NCBI GenBank assembly: GCA_027605045.1
Contig: JAQFWX010000004.1
Span: 1,684,683-1,748,682 of the forward strand
Length of the DNA stretch: 64,000 nucleotides
Reading direction: 5' to 3'
Source: Phallus indusiatus
Taxonomy: Eukaryota; Basidiomycota; Agaricomycetes; Phallales; Phallaceae
Position 1 is the stretch's first letter. The number at the start of each line of letters is the position of its first letter. The position numbers and the translations under genes are program-made. Shown in pieces: positions 36,593-48,994 of the stretch. The notes under the pieces are model-generated. The model made no database searches, had not been told where the DNA came from, and was given only the letters and a program-made list of their open reading frames with translations.

Positions 36593-38845
36593 ATGCCCGT
36601 TCCAGTCTTAGTGCATGACAAGTTGACTTCAGCCCTTCATCATCTGGTTTCGTCGCTCCCAGAACCCCCTCCTGGTCCACCTCCTGCTTTCACTGACCGC
36701 GATACGTGGATCAAGTCTCTTCCCCCTGCTCGCAGGTATAAGCTGCGTCTGATGCAGTCAGAAGATCTTGCTATCTCGTCCGATCTTCCGCCTACGAAGT
36801 CTGTTTACGCCCCCCTTTCCAACGGTAAACCCTGGCCTCCCCCACCTCCTTCACCTCTCAAACACACTATTGCACCTGCAGAACGCAGGAAGATGATATC
36901 CCATATGGCTCATTCTGATTATTCCAACGAGGATTGGACCGAAGATGAAGTTTTTTTCCCCCGTGCTCCCAGCATTCCCGTCACCAATGTCATTAAGCGC
37001 CACTCTAACCCTTTTCCATCCTCAAGTTCCTCTCCTATTCAGAATGTTAATGCCTACTCCGTCTCTAAAGATCAACACAGTCTTCCATCTTTTCCTCCTT
37101 CCGCCCCCACATCCTACAGTCATTCCTCCGGTCATACTTACCAAGCCCAAGCGGCACCGGCACCCTCCCCGCCCACGTCACCAACAATAGAAAGCCTCAT
37201 CCTTCTCCAGTGTCCACGACGGTCACACCGGTTGACATGGCACTCTATAAGCACAGGATTGCTGACCCATTGTCTGCATGGCTGGCCAAGTACATTTGGA
37301 AGGTCGTCACTGAAGGCCTATCGCTGCCGCCTGAGTTTGTCATGAATGATTCTGGCTATGGGTACGTTTACGTCATGCATCTCCTTTTACAGCCTCTTAC
37401 TCCGAATAGTGTCCCGACTCGTGCCTATGCGGCAGAACCTCCGACCTTTTTGGCCGAAAATATACGTACTTTGCTGTGTGCCACGCTCCTGCAGCCATCG
37501 GCCGTGTTCCTTGCTCTGTGGTACATTGCCCGTTTTCCAGTCTATTTCGGTGTATTTGCTTTCGATCCAATTCACCAGGGAAAGTATTACAAATTCCGTC
37601 TCGAGCTAGTAGGCGAAGGTTCTCCGGAACCGAATGCGGAAAAGAACAGACAGCTCCTCGAATCTCATGCTCCTTTCAGACTCTTCCTTTTGGGCGTCAT
37701 GTTGGCCAATAAATGGCTTGATGATAACACGTTTTCCAACAAAACCTGGTTCGTTTTATATCATATGATTTAAAAAAAATTACGCTGACTTTTAATTGCA
37801 GGCATCAGGTATCTGGCGTTCCCATCCGTGCGCTCAATAAACTTGAAGTTCTGGGTCTCGACTACTGTCCCATGATTTGTCTTTGCCTTCTCAGGCATGG
37901 ATCCAATGGCTTGAGCATATCCAATCTTATCATCGCTCACTTGCGCCGTATCCTGAGCCTATCGGTCCTCCGAAAGAAACTCCTCATGCGATGATTCGAC
38001 AAACCATTGATGAGTTAGTTTCAGCCGGCAACCGTGCTCAAATGCCAAACGCTGTACCTGCGCCAGTCTTTTTGGATTTAGTAGAACAACGTGCAGAGCA
38101 TTTCAAGGACTCCCTAATGGGACAGGAGCAATACGATCTTTTCGAAGTTGATCTTGATAAGGATGGACCCCTGCGTGAAGAGTATCTTCCCAAGAGAAAA
38201 ACGACCAAGGAGAAAGAAGAGAAAGTGCGCTGGTTGCAGGATCTTCCTCCCCCGGCGGAATGGTCTCCCGCGGGTGATCCACCTATTCATCGTGTCAGGC
38301 CGGTGTATCAGGCGGTTCAAGGACCTGCACCACCGCCAGCCCCCATCCTACCATTTGCATATCCGGTTGCCTTTCCCCCAACGGTTATGGGCACTGCAAC
38401 GAACCCGGCCCTACCCTCTGACTCCACTCGCTTTCCTGGTTTCTTTCCCGATCCTCATAAGCAAGATCGCTTCCGAGCGCATCAACTGTCTGCTTCCTCT
38501 TCTCAAATCGGACCATTCTCTGGTTCGATGACTCATGTTCCTTCGGTGCCTTACATAGCTCCCGTCAACAGCGGTCAATACCGAGAGTGTCATATACCCA
38601 ACGCCACTAATAATGTTCACTGTCGCCCCGAATATATTCCTCAGCGTATCTCAATGTCTACTCTGTTGCCTGCTGAAGGCACTCATGCGCCGTGGGCAGC
38701 AATTCCAACTACTCAAGTACCGATGCCTGTAACATCATCCCGTTATCCTGGTAGCCGGGACGCCTATAGGTCTGCAATATCACCGGATACCCTTCCTCAT
38801 CATCCCCTCCACTACCTGTTTCGTCCGACTTGGCTGAGGACGTGA
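36593..38845 (+). CDS. Pho80/Pcl-type cyclin
   Basis: Cyclin of the group that pairs with Pho85-like CDKs. From 36593 it encodes MPVPVLVHDKLTSALHHLV and a long Pro/Ser-rich N-terminus. The cyclin box then runs DPLSAWLAKYIWKVVTEG, LPPEFV, ESHAPFRLFLLGVMLANKW and LDDNTFSNKTW, then after an intron (37749-37801) HQVSGVPIRALNKLE, and finally SQAWIQWLEHIQSYH. A first intron 37131-37210 fits phase. The 47-nt stretch 37848-37894 is a problem: it shifts frame but encodes DLSLPSQ at its end, where homologs have 16 codons (48 nt). It could be a one-base loss or be spliced out. The C-terminal third is low-complexity and Pro-rich. Confidence 0.75.
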
Positions 38846-40369
38846 ACACCAGGTTGCCGACGTTCTTTTTATTTTTGATCATCGGCGTTTCTCCAACCCC
38901 CCCTATTCGTCACGACATATTTTTTTAGAAGATGAATTGCCTCGTTTCACGTTTCAAATTTTCCCTCACCCCTTTCGATTATCATCGACAGTCAACTGGC
39001 TGCTATGACATTGACGTTTTTTTTTCGACTAATTCGGCTTGTTCGAGAGAGAATCTATGACTAGTCGGCGACTCGTCGGGCTTCCAAGATTCCCCTTCCA
39101 CTATCTTCCGTTTCTGGTTTCCTTGTTCTAAACAATATTTCCCTTCTTATTATATCTCTCTCTCCTAGAACTCCAGCCTTTCCGATCTGTCATTTCTCCA
39201 ATCAAGATCTGTGATTTGTCTCCATTATCTCTTCGTTTCCATCAGTCTCATACACACCGTCTACAAGCCGTTATAGCCATTTCAATCTCTCGGTGGATTA
39301 TTTATTGCTAAACGGCTTCCATCCCTCCCTGACAAACCCACGGATCCATTACATTGTCTTGTGGATTTTTGATTTTCTTTTCTTTTTGCAGTCTCTTGTC
39401 TCCGGATCTGATTCACTCTGTATTTTTTTTCCTCATGCAAGAACTTCTCTTTGGCACAATTTTAACGCCTTTCCTAAACCTTACCACTACGCGATTAATT
39501 ACTAAATCATGTCACCACTTTTTTCTCCCTGTCAGTTTTTCTTTTTTCATCCCCTACTTTATTTTCTGGTTCCCAATTTTGGCATTGCGCATCATACATC
39601 CAAGGAAAAGTCAAAAAAATTCCATTCATTACTTTCCTCTTCGGCATCGCTTCTTTGTTTTTCCTCTTTTTTTTCCCTTTTCTGACTTGTTTTGCTTTGT
39701 ATTTCACCTTTGTTTCACTCCCCTCCTGATACGGACGACTTTTGTCGTCGTCGCTGTTACTTTATATTGTTCGGCAAGACCTCTTGTGGTTTTCTCTCCT
39801 CTTCGCTTCTCCCTATCTCCTTTTTCTCGTCTCACCACCACTGCCAACCTTCCTCGTCCCCAATCTATCGCATCACCGTGGGACGCATCCACGACAATCC
39901 TATAAAGAGATTACTATTCATCCTTGATCTCCAGCCGCTCTCATCACTCCTAAAATCCTCACGCATATCACTTCCTCACCCCTCCCGCTCCCGGTACTTC
40001 TTTTTTTTCTCTTCGTAGCTTGTTCCTGTGTCTATGAAGAGTTTTTTTTAGAGTAGTTATTTAGACTGAAATGATGTTCTCGTAGTTTCAGTCTGAATTG
40101 ATTATATATGAAATTATGAACTGATACGACAACAATGGGCCTTTTATTATGGCAGTTTATTAGTGTGTTTTTTTCGCCAACTAAACGGTAATGGTGAGCA
40201 TGGTAACATGTCGTGCGGACTCATGAATCTCTACACAAAAAATGCTCAAAAGTACCAGTATACGAGTCCACTTCCCTCTCCCGGACCTTTCTAACGTCAT
40301 CCCAGCTATGGATCTTCTTGGCTGTGACTTTACAAGCTTGATTTCGTTATTCTGCCTCGTCCCAAGCCT
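38846..40369. other. Pyrimidine-rich gene-poor 1.5 kb
   Basis: From about 38990 to 40020 the plus strand is dominated by T and C, with many T runs and TTTC/CTCT tracts. The open frames here (for example 39354-39905) translate into Phe/Leu/Ser/Pro-rich strings with no family resemblance and arise from composition. It may hold the 3' UTR of the cyclin and an unannotated non-coding transcript. No repeats with defined ends are visible. Confidence 0.45.
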
Positions 40370-41264
40370 TCACTCGCTAAATTCTTCAGGAACCGACTCC
40401 CCTATCGACCCGGCTTGCCTCAGACTTTGCTCAATGTTTCTAGTCAGATGAAGGCCGGTCACGAGAACCTGGCTGATCAACTCGTTAAACTGCCGGATTT
40501 GTTCAGCAATGTCTTCTTGAAAGGTAAACTGACGGGCCGTGCCTGCTGTCGTCTGCGATGTGAAACAATTTGCCAGTGACTGGTCTTGAAGGGGCGGATT
40601 CTCCACTTTGGGACGTTTCAAGGGACGAGACTCCTCGAGGTTAACTTTGTTTTCGCCTTCAACCCACGAGCAAGCGACTCTGCGCTTCGCACAAGTGTTA
40701 CATCGTCCTGACCGTTGTTTCTCAAAAGTGACTTTGCAGGGCCAGCCCCCGCCGTTTGGACCGCCAACACGACAAGCTTTGCACCGATCGGCCTTGGGGA
40801 CCTCGAAGCCCTTGATTTCCGAGACATCCGTGGTTGGTTTTCCGCTTCGTTTTTTGGGTTGGCTAATCACTAACCCCTGAAGCAGCAGTTAGTGAAAAAT
40901 TCAGAGTCAAATCTTTGTGTCTACCGACCTGGCTTTTTAGGAATGAGGATGCTGCCTCGTATGTCTCTTGGACCTTCTTCGCAGTGAGCGCTGCACTCTC
41001 CTCTTCCTTCTCCCTTTCCCGTGTCAACCTTTCTTTCTCCTCGCGAGTCAGCCTTTCCTCTTCCTCTCTCTTTTTTCGTATCGCCTCCTTTGCTCGCTCG
41101 CATCGCCGACGGTAAATTGATTCCTGCTCACTGAATTCGTCAATGCTAAAAACAACCGGAACGGGAATCTCAGGATGAGCCGGGTCAGGTGTAATTTGAG
41201 GAACGATATCGTCTTTGGCGTTGGAGGCAGACATTCCAATGATGTACCGCCAGAGTTCTCCCAT
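40370..41264 (-). CDS. Coiled-coil protein with cysteine cluster (Zn-binding?)
   Basis: Two exons (41264-40929 and 40876-40370) give 280 residues. The first half ends in a highly charged Arg/Glu coiled coil (around residues 50-95, EREKEEESAALTAKKVQETY). The second exon holds six cysteines: CKAC, then one in GGGWPCKVTF, then CNTC and a final AKRRVACSW. The spacing resembles, but does not equal, a fungal Zn2Cys6 cluster. PLKRP may be part of a nuclear signal. I know such two-part proteins from agaricomycete genomes but cannot name a function. An internal Met at 41234 (MSASNAKDD) is an alternative start. Confidence 0.72.
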
Positions 41265-41518
41265 TCCTTTTATCTTTTCTCTCTATGTTTCGTTTTCTGG
41301 CTCCAAAAGTGAGACAAGTTTCATCCATTATCCATTATCCAATTTCATCCACGGTCAAACATGAGTGCATCAAGTTGCGGGCGCAAGGTGGAGATATAAG
41401 ATAACTGTCAATCTCGCGTAGGGAGAGTACGCGAACTGGTGTGACTCGTACGCGTAACGTGACATACGGCTCTTCCTCTAAATCTAATCCCTTTACTTTA
41501 TTGCTGAAGCTTAATAAA

Positions 41519-42838
41519 ATGCCGGGTGAACCGACACTTCGAATAAGAGAATTAAAACGAGATCGTGTCAATTTTGTGCTGGAAAATGTTGATCTTGCGT
41601 GAGTAGTCTGCTACTGGAATCCTTTTCATTCGTCTTTACCACGCTTGTGGCGTGTCTAGTTTCGCCAACTCACTACGGAGGGTTGTAATGGCAGATGTCC
41701 CTACTGTTGGTGCGCAGACTTGAAACAACACTTTCTTAATTAGATAATGTCATGTCTGCCAGCTATCGATATGGTTGAAATTGAGGCGAACACAACCGTT
41801 CTACCCGACGAGTTTATTGCACATCGACTAGGCATGGTTCCGTTAGTCAGTACGAATTGCGACGAGGGAATTCGATATCCGAGGGTAGCCAATTTTATGA
41901 TCTCCCAAAAATAATTGGTTGTTTGAACTTTTGCAGGAATGCAAATGTACCTCGCATTGCCAGTACTGTTCTGTGGAATTGCACTTGAACATCACATGCA
42001 ACGACAGCACCACTATTGATGTCACAAGTAATCATTTAGACGTTTACACCGGTGTTCAGGGCGATATTGGCAACGAAGGTGATGAGCCCAGTAAACGTGG
42101 TGAGGACTTTGGAATGCCTGTTGGGAAAAGTGCGTCTCATCCTTTTCTCTTCGTCGTTTCTTTTCTCACGAAGTACCCATAGATGACCCAAGCATCTCAC
42201 CCGTTTTGTTATGTAAAATTAGGAAAGGTCAGGAATTAAAAGTCAAATGCATCGCTCGAAAAGTGCGTCTCCCTCTGAGGAAAGTCTCTTTTTCAACGCT
42301 CAACTTGTCCTTGTTCTACAGGGAACTGCCAAAGAACATGCGAAATGGTCGCCGTGTTCAGCCATTGCGTTTGAATATGATCCTCATAACAAGTTGCGTC
42401 ATACATCCCATTGGTTCGAACAGGACGAGCGTGCAGAGTGGCCGCTGAGCGAAAATGCTATCGAGGAGGATGCACCACGAGAGGACGAACCGTTCGATTT
42501 TCTAGCTAAGCCAGAGCGTTTTTACATAACAGTAGAAACAGTGGGCAGTTTAAAACCGCGAGAAGTTATAACCAAGGTATGAAAAGATTCAGTGGCGCAT
42601 GCTGTGCCATTTCACATCAAGCTTATTGTACATCTAGGGTCTGGAAGAGTTACAAACTAAGTTAGCGAATCTTATCCATGGTCTGAAATCAACATCCGAG
42701 GTCGAACCCAATGGAAGAATGTCGGGTCAAGCTATTCCAAGTGCTCCAGTGCAGTGGCAACAGACAGCGACATCAGTGAACGGTACCGGCGGAGGAGGCG
42801 GATGGGAAAGTCCAGGTGCTGCCGGCTGGAGCGTTTAG
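41519..42838 (+). CDS. RPB3: RNA polymerase II subunit RPB3
   Basis: Alpha-like subunit that nucleates Pol II assembly with Rpb11. Exon 1 (41519-41598) encodes [20 protein letters not shown]. Later exons carry [45 protein letters not shown], the zinc loop [43 protein letters not shown] and [17 protein letters not shown]. The gene ends at 42838 after a Gly-rich tail. Intron 2 uses a donor after VPTV (41710) so that Ala completes the conserved AIDMVE. All phases agree; seven exons in total. Confidence 0.95.
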
Positions 42839-42958
42839 AGAGGGGATATATTACTGTGCATGCGTGTACATATATATTCACAAAACTGCAAAATAAAAAT
42901 ACAAAAATAACCAACATCCAGGATGTTACAGTTTGAATTCCCAATACATAGTTTTTTC

Positions 42959-45384
42959 TTACTTCCTGTAGAACTAAGGCGGCGTCAATATTTAATCCTA
43001 TAGATTTCAGCTAAACTTACGTTGCGACGGAAATTGAACCACAGTGATAGGCATCCTCTGTCGAAGATGGACTTGAATCCTCTGAAAATCAGGATTAGTT
43101 CCTGGGATGGAAAGAGAAATGCGTATATCATACCGTTTATGAGAATACTCCCATTCGCGATCCACGATTCTAAAAGCAATATCTTCATAAGGGGGACCAG
43201 CACTGAAATATAAAAGGGCCGTATCCGGGTCGTCCTGTGATCTAATCACTTTATATGTTGGTGCCTTTGATTTATCAATGAGATCAGGATAGAATATATT
43301 GAACTAGGAAAACCATCAGCATTATTGCTCCGGAAAAACAATCTCTCTCTCATACTTTGTAGCCTTGGACAACTTTGGGAGGTGGGTTATCGGTGCTAGT
43401 AACGAGTGAGCAATCAAACAACTAAACTCGCGGGACGAACATACTCATAGTGTGTTTGATTATACTTGTTCCATTCATAACCCGTATGAACTCTGTTAAA
43501 GTAACGCGGTTTTCTAGGTCGATATTTATCTTCCCAAGTATAGCTTGTTGGGTGCTCAATATCAGCTTCCACGTTAAAGAGCTCTTCTTCTTCTTCGAGG
43601 TGTCTTTCAGCTTCGGCTCTGTATAACGCTTCAGCGTCCATATCATCATTCTCTTTGGGTGCCGGCTCAGTAGAAACTTTCGATGTTTGCCCTTGTTTGG
43701 TGACAAAACTGGCTGCTGTGACCTTTCTTCGTAGAGTGAACTAAAGGAAATGCATGAAAAGAGAATTGAAGGAGCAAGATGCATGAAGTTTTATCACGTA
43801 CAAGATTCTTTTTGTCTTCGCTTGCGCTTATAATCAGTAAATTCTCTCTTTCGTCTTGAGTGAGAGCATTCAATGGAATCGGTTCCGGACTCATGCGAGG
43901 ATCATAAGGCTCGACATCATCCTTCTCAGTTGGTTTAGTAGATCCACTTTCTACTATAATTGTTGATCGTTTGTCCAGGGATCTTCTTGCGACGCCGGCA
44001 AGCAATTCGTGTTGCGCTTTCAGTGCTTCATCTCTTTGGCGTTTCCGGAGTTGTTCAAGACGGTTGCGAACGACGACCTCGTGAAGACTCATCAGTTTGG
44101 CCTAACCCGCCGAGTGAGTAATGTAATAAAGACTGATTTAATATGTCCGAACCTTCGCTTTCCATACGACGAGACTTTTCAAGAGTCCTTCCCAATAATC
44201 GATATCTACTGGTTCTCCGCTGACCAGCTTCGCCTGAACCTGTTTTTGCAGGAGAACAAGCTGTTCGTATGATTTACCGGACAAGAGAGCAGATAATTCA
44301 GCTTCAACAGCATTATGAGCTTTTAGAGCCTCAGAGTCCATTCTATCATTCGTGCGTAAACGCTCCAAGCGATCTTTGCATACAACCATCATGTTCTAAA
44401 GAAATTTCAAATTCAGTAAATCTCGAAATAAAATTTATGTCTTACAGTCCAGAAATCAATATTGACGGACGAAGTTTCCAGAGATAAGTAGCGCTGAATA
44501 TCATCATGTAATTCTTCCGTTTGTGAAAGGCCCAAACTCTGATAGACACAATCGGATTTAGTCAAATATTTAGACTTCGATAAAATGATGGGGGTACCTC
44601 AAAGATAGCATAGGGCTCATCCAAGTCAATTTCCAAGCCACTATCATCCAACTCCAGACTATCATCTTCCTCCTCCATTCCTCCGGCGTATTTGAGGTTC
44701 AACACAAGAAAGTCAACGGCTTTGGCACGTTTCTCCTTGAGCCGAATTCCCGCTCGCCTTCTCTCCTGCTCCAGCTGGAACGTCCCCTCCTTTGCAATCC
44801 ACTCGTCCATGCGTGCACTTTCAGATAGTCTTGCCGCCCTAGACTCCTCTTCCTCTCTGAGTCGCTGCTCGACCTCCCGTTCAGCTCTTTTCCTGTTAAG
44901 TTTCTCTAGCTCTTCTTTAGCCTCTTGTTTACGAATTGCCTCCCTCTGCTGGACTTCGGCAAGACTCATGCCTGATTTGCGCTCTTTGTCTATTTTCTTA
45001 TGCCATCGAAACTGCTGAGATAGATTGGCATCGTGAAACGGGTTGTCTAACGCGCTGTAGACATTTAGTTCTGCCACTTGTCTGGCGTCTTCTTCTTCTC
45101 TCTGTCGCTGCTTTTCAGCTTTGCGTTCTTTACGATCTGATTTATCTCCTTTGCGTCTAATATGCCACAGTGAATAAAACAAACCGAAAACATGCCCACG
45201 CTAGTCATGCGTACCTTTTAGTTGACCTCTCATCGTCTCGGCTATACCTGTGACGACTTTCCTCTTCTTCGTGTCTATGCTTATAACTATGTTTTCGAAG
45301 GTTTGGGCTTTCGGATCTATCTCTTTGTTTGGTATTTCTGGGCGAACGTGAGCGCGAGCGGGAACGTGAATATGAACGAGGCAT
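42959..45384 (-). CDS. Cactin, splicing regulator
   Basis: Homolog of CACTIN (S. pombe Cay1), a spliceosome-associated protein needed for accurate splicing. The N-terminus from 45384 is an RS domain ([15 protein letters not shown]). A Glu/Arg/Lys-rich coiled coil follows (45180-44560: DLDEPYAIFEVPPS at its end), then the mid domain (SGEPVDIDYWEGLLKSLVVWK), DPRMSPEPIPLNALTQDE, the cactin C-terminal domain with KYRPRKPRYFNRVHTGYEWN, VVQGYKFNIFYPDLI, AGPPYEDIAFRIVDREWEYS and SLWFNFRRNFYRK. The final exon is just FYRK plus stop at 42959. Its start codon overlaps that of the divergent ClpX gene. Confidence 0.92.
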
Positions 45385-47634
45385 GAACTGGATATGGACA
45401 CTTGTGTACTACTTATTCATACCCGCCGCCACAGTCGGAGGAATGAGGTGGAGACCCCGCCCGCTACCCGTCAATATTCGGACTGTACGAACACAAGCAA
45501 AGTTTGAGTCCAAGCCCCGACAGACTTACGATGGTCCTGGTCATAAACTTGGGTCGCCAACGCCCCGCCAGTTAGTCCAGTATCTGGACGAGTTCGTAGT
45601 CGGTCAAGAGAATGCAAAGAAAGTGCTCAGCGTTGCGTATGTGTTCTTTTGTCTACTGTACTTTATGGTATATTGACGTTCTTTAAGTGTATATAACCAC
45701 TATAATCGAGTCCGAGCTAATCTGTCTGCGTTCCCTCCTGCTGATGTCTATGATGGTTGGCACAATTTACCTCACGGAGTCAAGCCTCTTCACCGTCACT
45801 ATTCATTTCAGAAAAGTCAAATGCTCAACCTATAACACTCTTGCCTCATCCCCATAGGACTGGTTTCTCATCTCCCATGGACCGTCCTGCTTCAGTTCCT
45901 TCATCTGAAAAGAGCAATGTATTAATGATGTAATTCTTTGTTTCATTATACCAAAATCATTTACTAATGGAAACTTCAGAGGCCCTACAGGCTCAGGTAA
46001 TCCGGTAATCATTTTGTTTACCAGGAGTACTTATATGGTTTCAAAAGGGAAAACACTTCTCACCCGAACCCTTGCCAAAGTGCTTGACGTGCCATTCTCT
46101 GTTAGCGACGCCACCGCGTTCACCCAGGCAGGATGTGAGTGCCAAAATCATAACATTGTTCTTCCACTTGATGCACCTCTTTTAGATGTCGGCGAAGACG
46201 TTGATATGTGTATCTTTCGATTAGTGATTACATTAATACCGTTTGTCAAATTCTATGACTCATTGTTTTTTTTTCTCTTGATCAGCTCCAGGCGGCTAAT
46301 TGGGACGTACATCGAGCTAGGTCAGATTATTTAGTTGAATTCGTTGGGAACACGTTTAACACATTCTGAAGTTATGGGATTGTCTACATTGATGAGGTTG
46401 ATAAACTCAGCAAAAGGAGTACCGGTTCTAGCTCAGACGGTACTAAAGACGTAGGAGGTGAAGGCGTTCAGCAAGCGTTACTGCGGATGATGGAGGGCGG
46501 CATTGTCACGGTGCAGGCGAAAGGTTCCATCATGGAAGGTCCCTCTCAATCTCAAACTACGCCTCCAATCAACACTATTCCAAATGTCGCAAATACTAGT
46601 GATGTCCGAAGAACTAGATCCGGTCTATCTTCAGGACGTAAGTTTTCATGCAAGTTAAACTCAGACAAGAGCATGAATTTTTATAAAAAAACATCTAGCG
46701 AGTCATGATTTATATCAGATTGATACCTCGAATATTCTATTTATTTTCAGTGGCGCTTTCGTTGGTTTGGAAAACATTATTCGGAAGAGGATGGCGAAAG
46801 GAGTAAGTATAGCATAACGAAAAGCTTTTTTTTATTGAAGTTACGTAGTCTATAGGATTTACAGCGGATCTTATTAATGGTTACAAGAATTCACATGTCC
46901 CTTTCTTCACACCCAACGGTAAACGAACCCCGCATGATCTGCAACTGATGGAACCAGCAGGTATGTGCCTGAATGACTTACCCTTTATTCCGGATTAATC
47001 CTTCTGTTAGACTTAATCAAATACGGGTGAATTTCAAGTTGTTTGGTGCTAATACCTTTCTCAGTTGTTTTAAGCTTTATTCCTGAGTTTGTATCGCGTC
47101 TTCCGACTATTACTGCGCTATTACCCCTAGAAATTCCTGATTTATTCAGAATATTAACGGAAGTCAACGGTTCTTTAGTGAGCCAATATACCGCTTTATT
47201 CAGCTATTCTGGCGTAGAAATTCGGTTCACAAGCTCAGCTTTGCGTGAGATATGCCGCAAAGCATTTGAAAGAGGTGGAGGTGCTCGTGGGCTCAAGGGA
47301 ATAATGGTTTGTTTTTTTAAAATGATATTTGCTCAAATCAGACATCTCATTGTATATAGGAGAGTCTTTTGTTAGATGCCATGTATGAAGTTCCGTAAGT
47401 TTTTTCTTTCGTTTTACATGAGTCAACCGACACTCATTACTATATAGCGGTTCTGTAAGTCGGATGCAGCCATATCAAACATCTCACTCTTAACTGGACT
47501 AGGGAATACGATATGTATTAATCAACGAGTCTGTTTCTCGGGGCACTGGTCCTGCTTTGTACTGGTCCCGAGGAGAGGGTGCGGCCTTTTGGGCTGCTTG
47601 GGCGGAAGAAGAGTCTAAAGAGAATACAGAATAG
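45383..47634 (+). CDS. MCX1: Mitochondrial ClpX-type AAA+ unfoldase (Mcx1)
   Basis: ATP-dependent unfoldase of the mitochondrial matrix. The first ATG is at 45383; a second at 45443 ([16 protein letters not shown]) begins a better targeting sequence and may be the real start. The protein lacks the N-terminal C4 zinc domain of bacterial ClpX and goes straight to [18 protein letters not shown]. Walker A GPTGSGKTLLTR is split by a 17-nt microexon (45980-45996). Then [18 protein letters not shown], Walker [60 protein letters not shown] and [14 protein letters not shown]. The region 45790-45980 changes frame; an intron starting near 45816 can explain this, so no lesion is claimed. Confidence 0.88.
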
Positions 47635-47879
47635 ATGAACATCGACATCCCTTCGCAAACTCGTGAGCTCAAGGCTATTGTGCGGGCATTTTTACATCAT
47701 TGTGGATGAATAGAGTTGCAGAAGCATCATCTTCCTTAATTACGATGGCCTGGGTTCCTTGATCCAAGAACGTGGCGTGAGGGATGGGAAGGGATGGAAG
47801 TCCAGATGAAGTGATTATAGTGAAATTTCTACGCAGTCATTACAGAACTCCATATGTAACATGAGATGTTTATTCCGCA

Positions 47880-48841
47880 TCACCCTCCTCGAGTCGCTTC
47901 TTCCTTAGCCTCCTTTTCTGTATCTTCTTCAGTCTTAGCTACACTGTCATCTTCAGGTTCTTTATCTTTGGATTCCTCGGTTTCTTGAGAAACCTCAGTA
48001 GTCTCCTGAGTTTCCTCCGCCGGCTTTGATTCTGTCGAGGGAGCTGTCTCTGCATTGTTTTTCTGAGCACTTTCGAAAGCCACCTTGAATGCCTCGGCGT
48101 CTTGAAAAATCGGTTTACATTAGTTACCATTAGTTAGAGACATATTGAGATAATAACGAACTTTCGGCATTTGCAAATCGGACAGCAAGAGTCTCCGCTG
48201 TCGCAGTTCCCTCTGCCATATCAGCACCACATCGGTACACCCAACTTCTGTCGGACCCGATATTGGGCTGTAACTTCATTTCTGCTGAGACTGGAAAGAG
48301 AAATTTACCATTCAACATCCGAATAAGAAAGAATTTACGGGAGGAGACGAACTTAAGTGATTGGCACAGACTTTCAGCGTCTTGTCACGTCGCATGACGA
48401 GACGAATCTTCTTGTGTTCCTTGTGCTGGAGTAGGCGCAGCTCACCGGTGCCACGTTCCTTCCATTCCGTAGAGGAGGGTTCGAAACGGAAAAGTTTGGC
48501 ACGCCTAAAAAAATTAAATAAATTATATCGTCCCTTATGCGAACCTAGCTGGTCATACATTTTGAAAACGACCTCCTCATCCTCCTCATGAGTTTTCGTT
48601 TCTACCTGATCGGTGAGTTTGATTATTGGCTCGAAATGAGGCTCAGCCTCTTCCTCCTTATAAGATAGACATGTGTTAGACGTATTTGTAAACGAGATCA
48701 GAATGGTGGCACGACATGAATTGGAAAAAAATGGATATTTTGGAGGACTCAAGTGACAATCCCGTCACATCGAGAAAGATCGACAGTACATATGGGATAA
48801 CGCACCTTGTGTTGTTGTGTATCTTCGACAGGATCAGACAT
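47880..48841 (-). CDS. YRB1: Ran-binding protein 1
   Basis: Cytosolic co-activator of RanGAP that releases export and import complexes from Ran-GTP. The start at 48841 ([12 protein letters not shown]) is followed by the Ran[33 protein letters not shown] (joined across an intron), [55 protein letters not shown] and [10 protein letters not shown]. An acidic Glu/Thr/Ser-rich tail runs to 47880. Introns lie near 48500-48550, 48310-48360 and 48100-48160. Diverges from EMP24. Confidence 0.93.
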
Positions 48842-48994
48842 TGAGTGCAAAATCAAGACGACGGAGGTATGTGTTTATAGTTGAGGACAGAACGATGTTT
48901 TTCCCTTTGGGTGCCGTGACTTGGCGCTGAGTGCTGCAACCGCAAGTGACGTTACTGGTCACTAGTCACCGGTCACAACATCGACTATATTGGA

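Noticed and set aside
39354..39905. 183-codon plus-strand ORF
   Set aside because: A product of the pyrimidine-rich composition (Phe/Ser/Leu strings), with overlapping ORFs in all frames.
45790..45980. Apparent one-base frame shift in ClpX at a TTT run
   Set aside because: An intron with donor near 45816 and an acceptor before [10 protein letters not shown] keeps the frame, and the skipped part is not conserved in ClpX, so a lesion is not shown.
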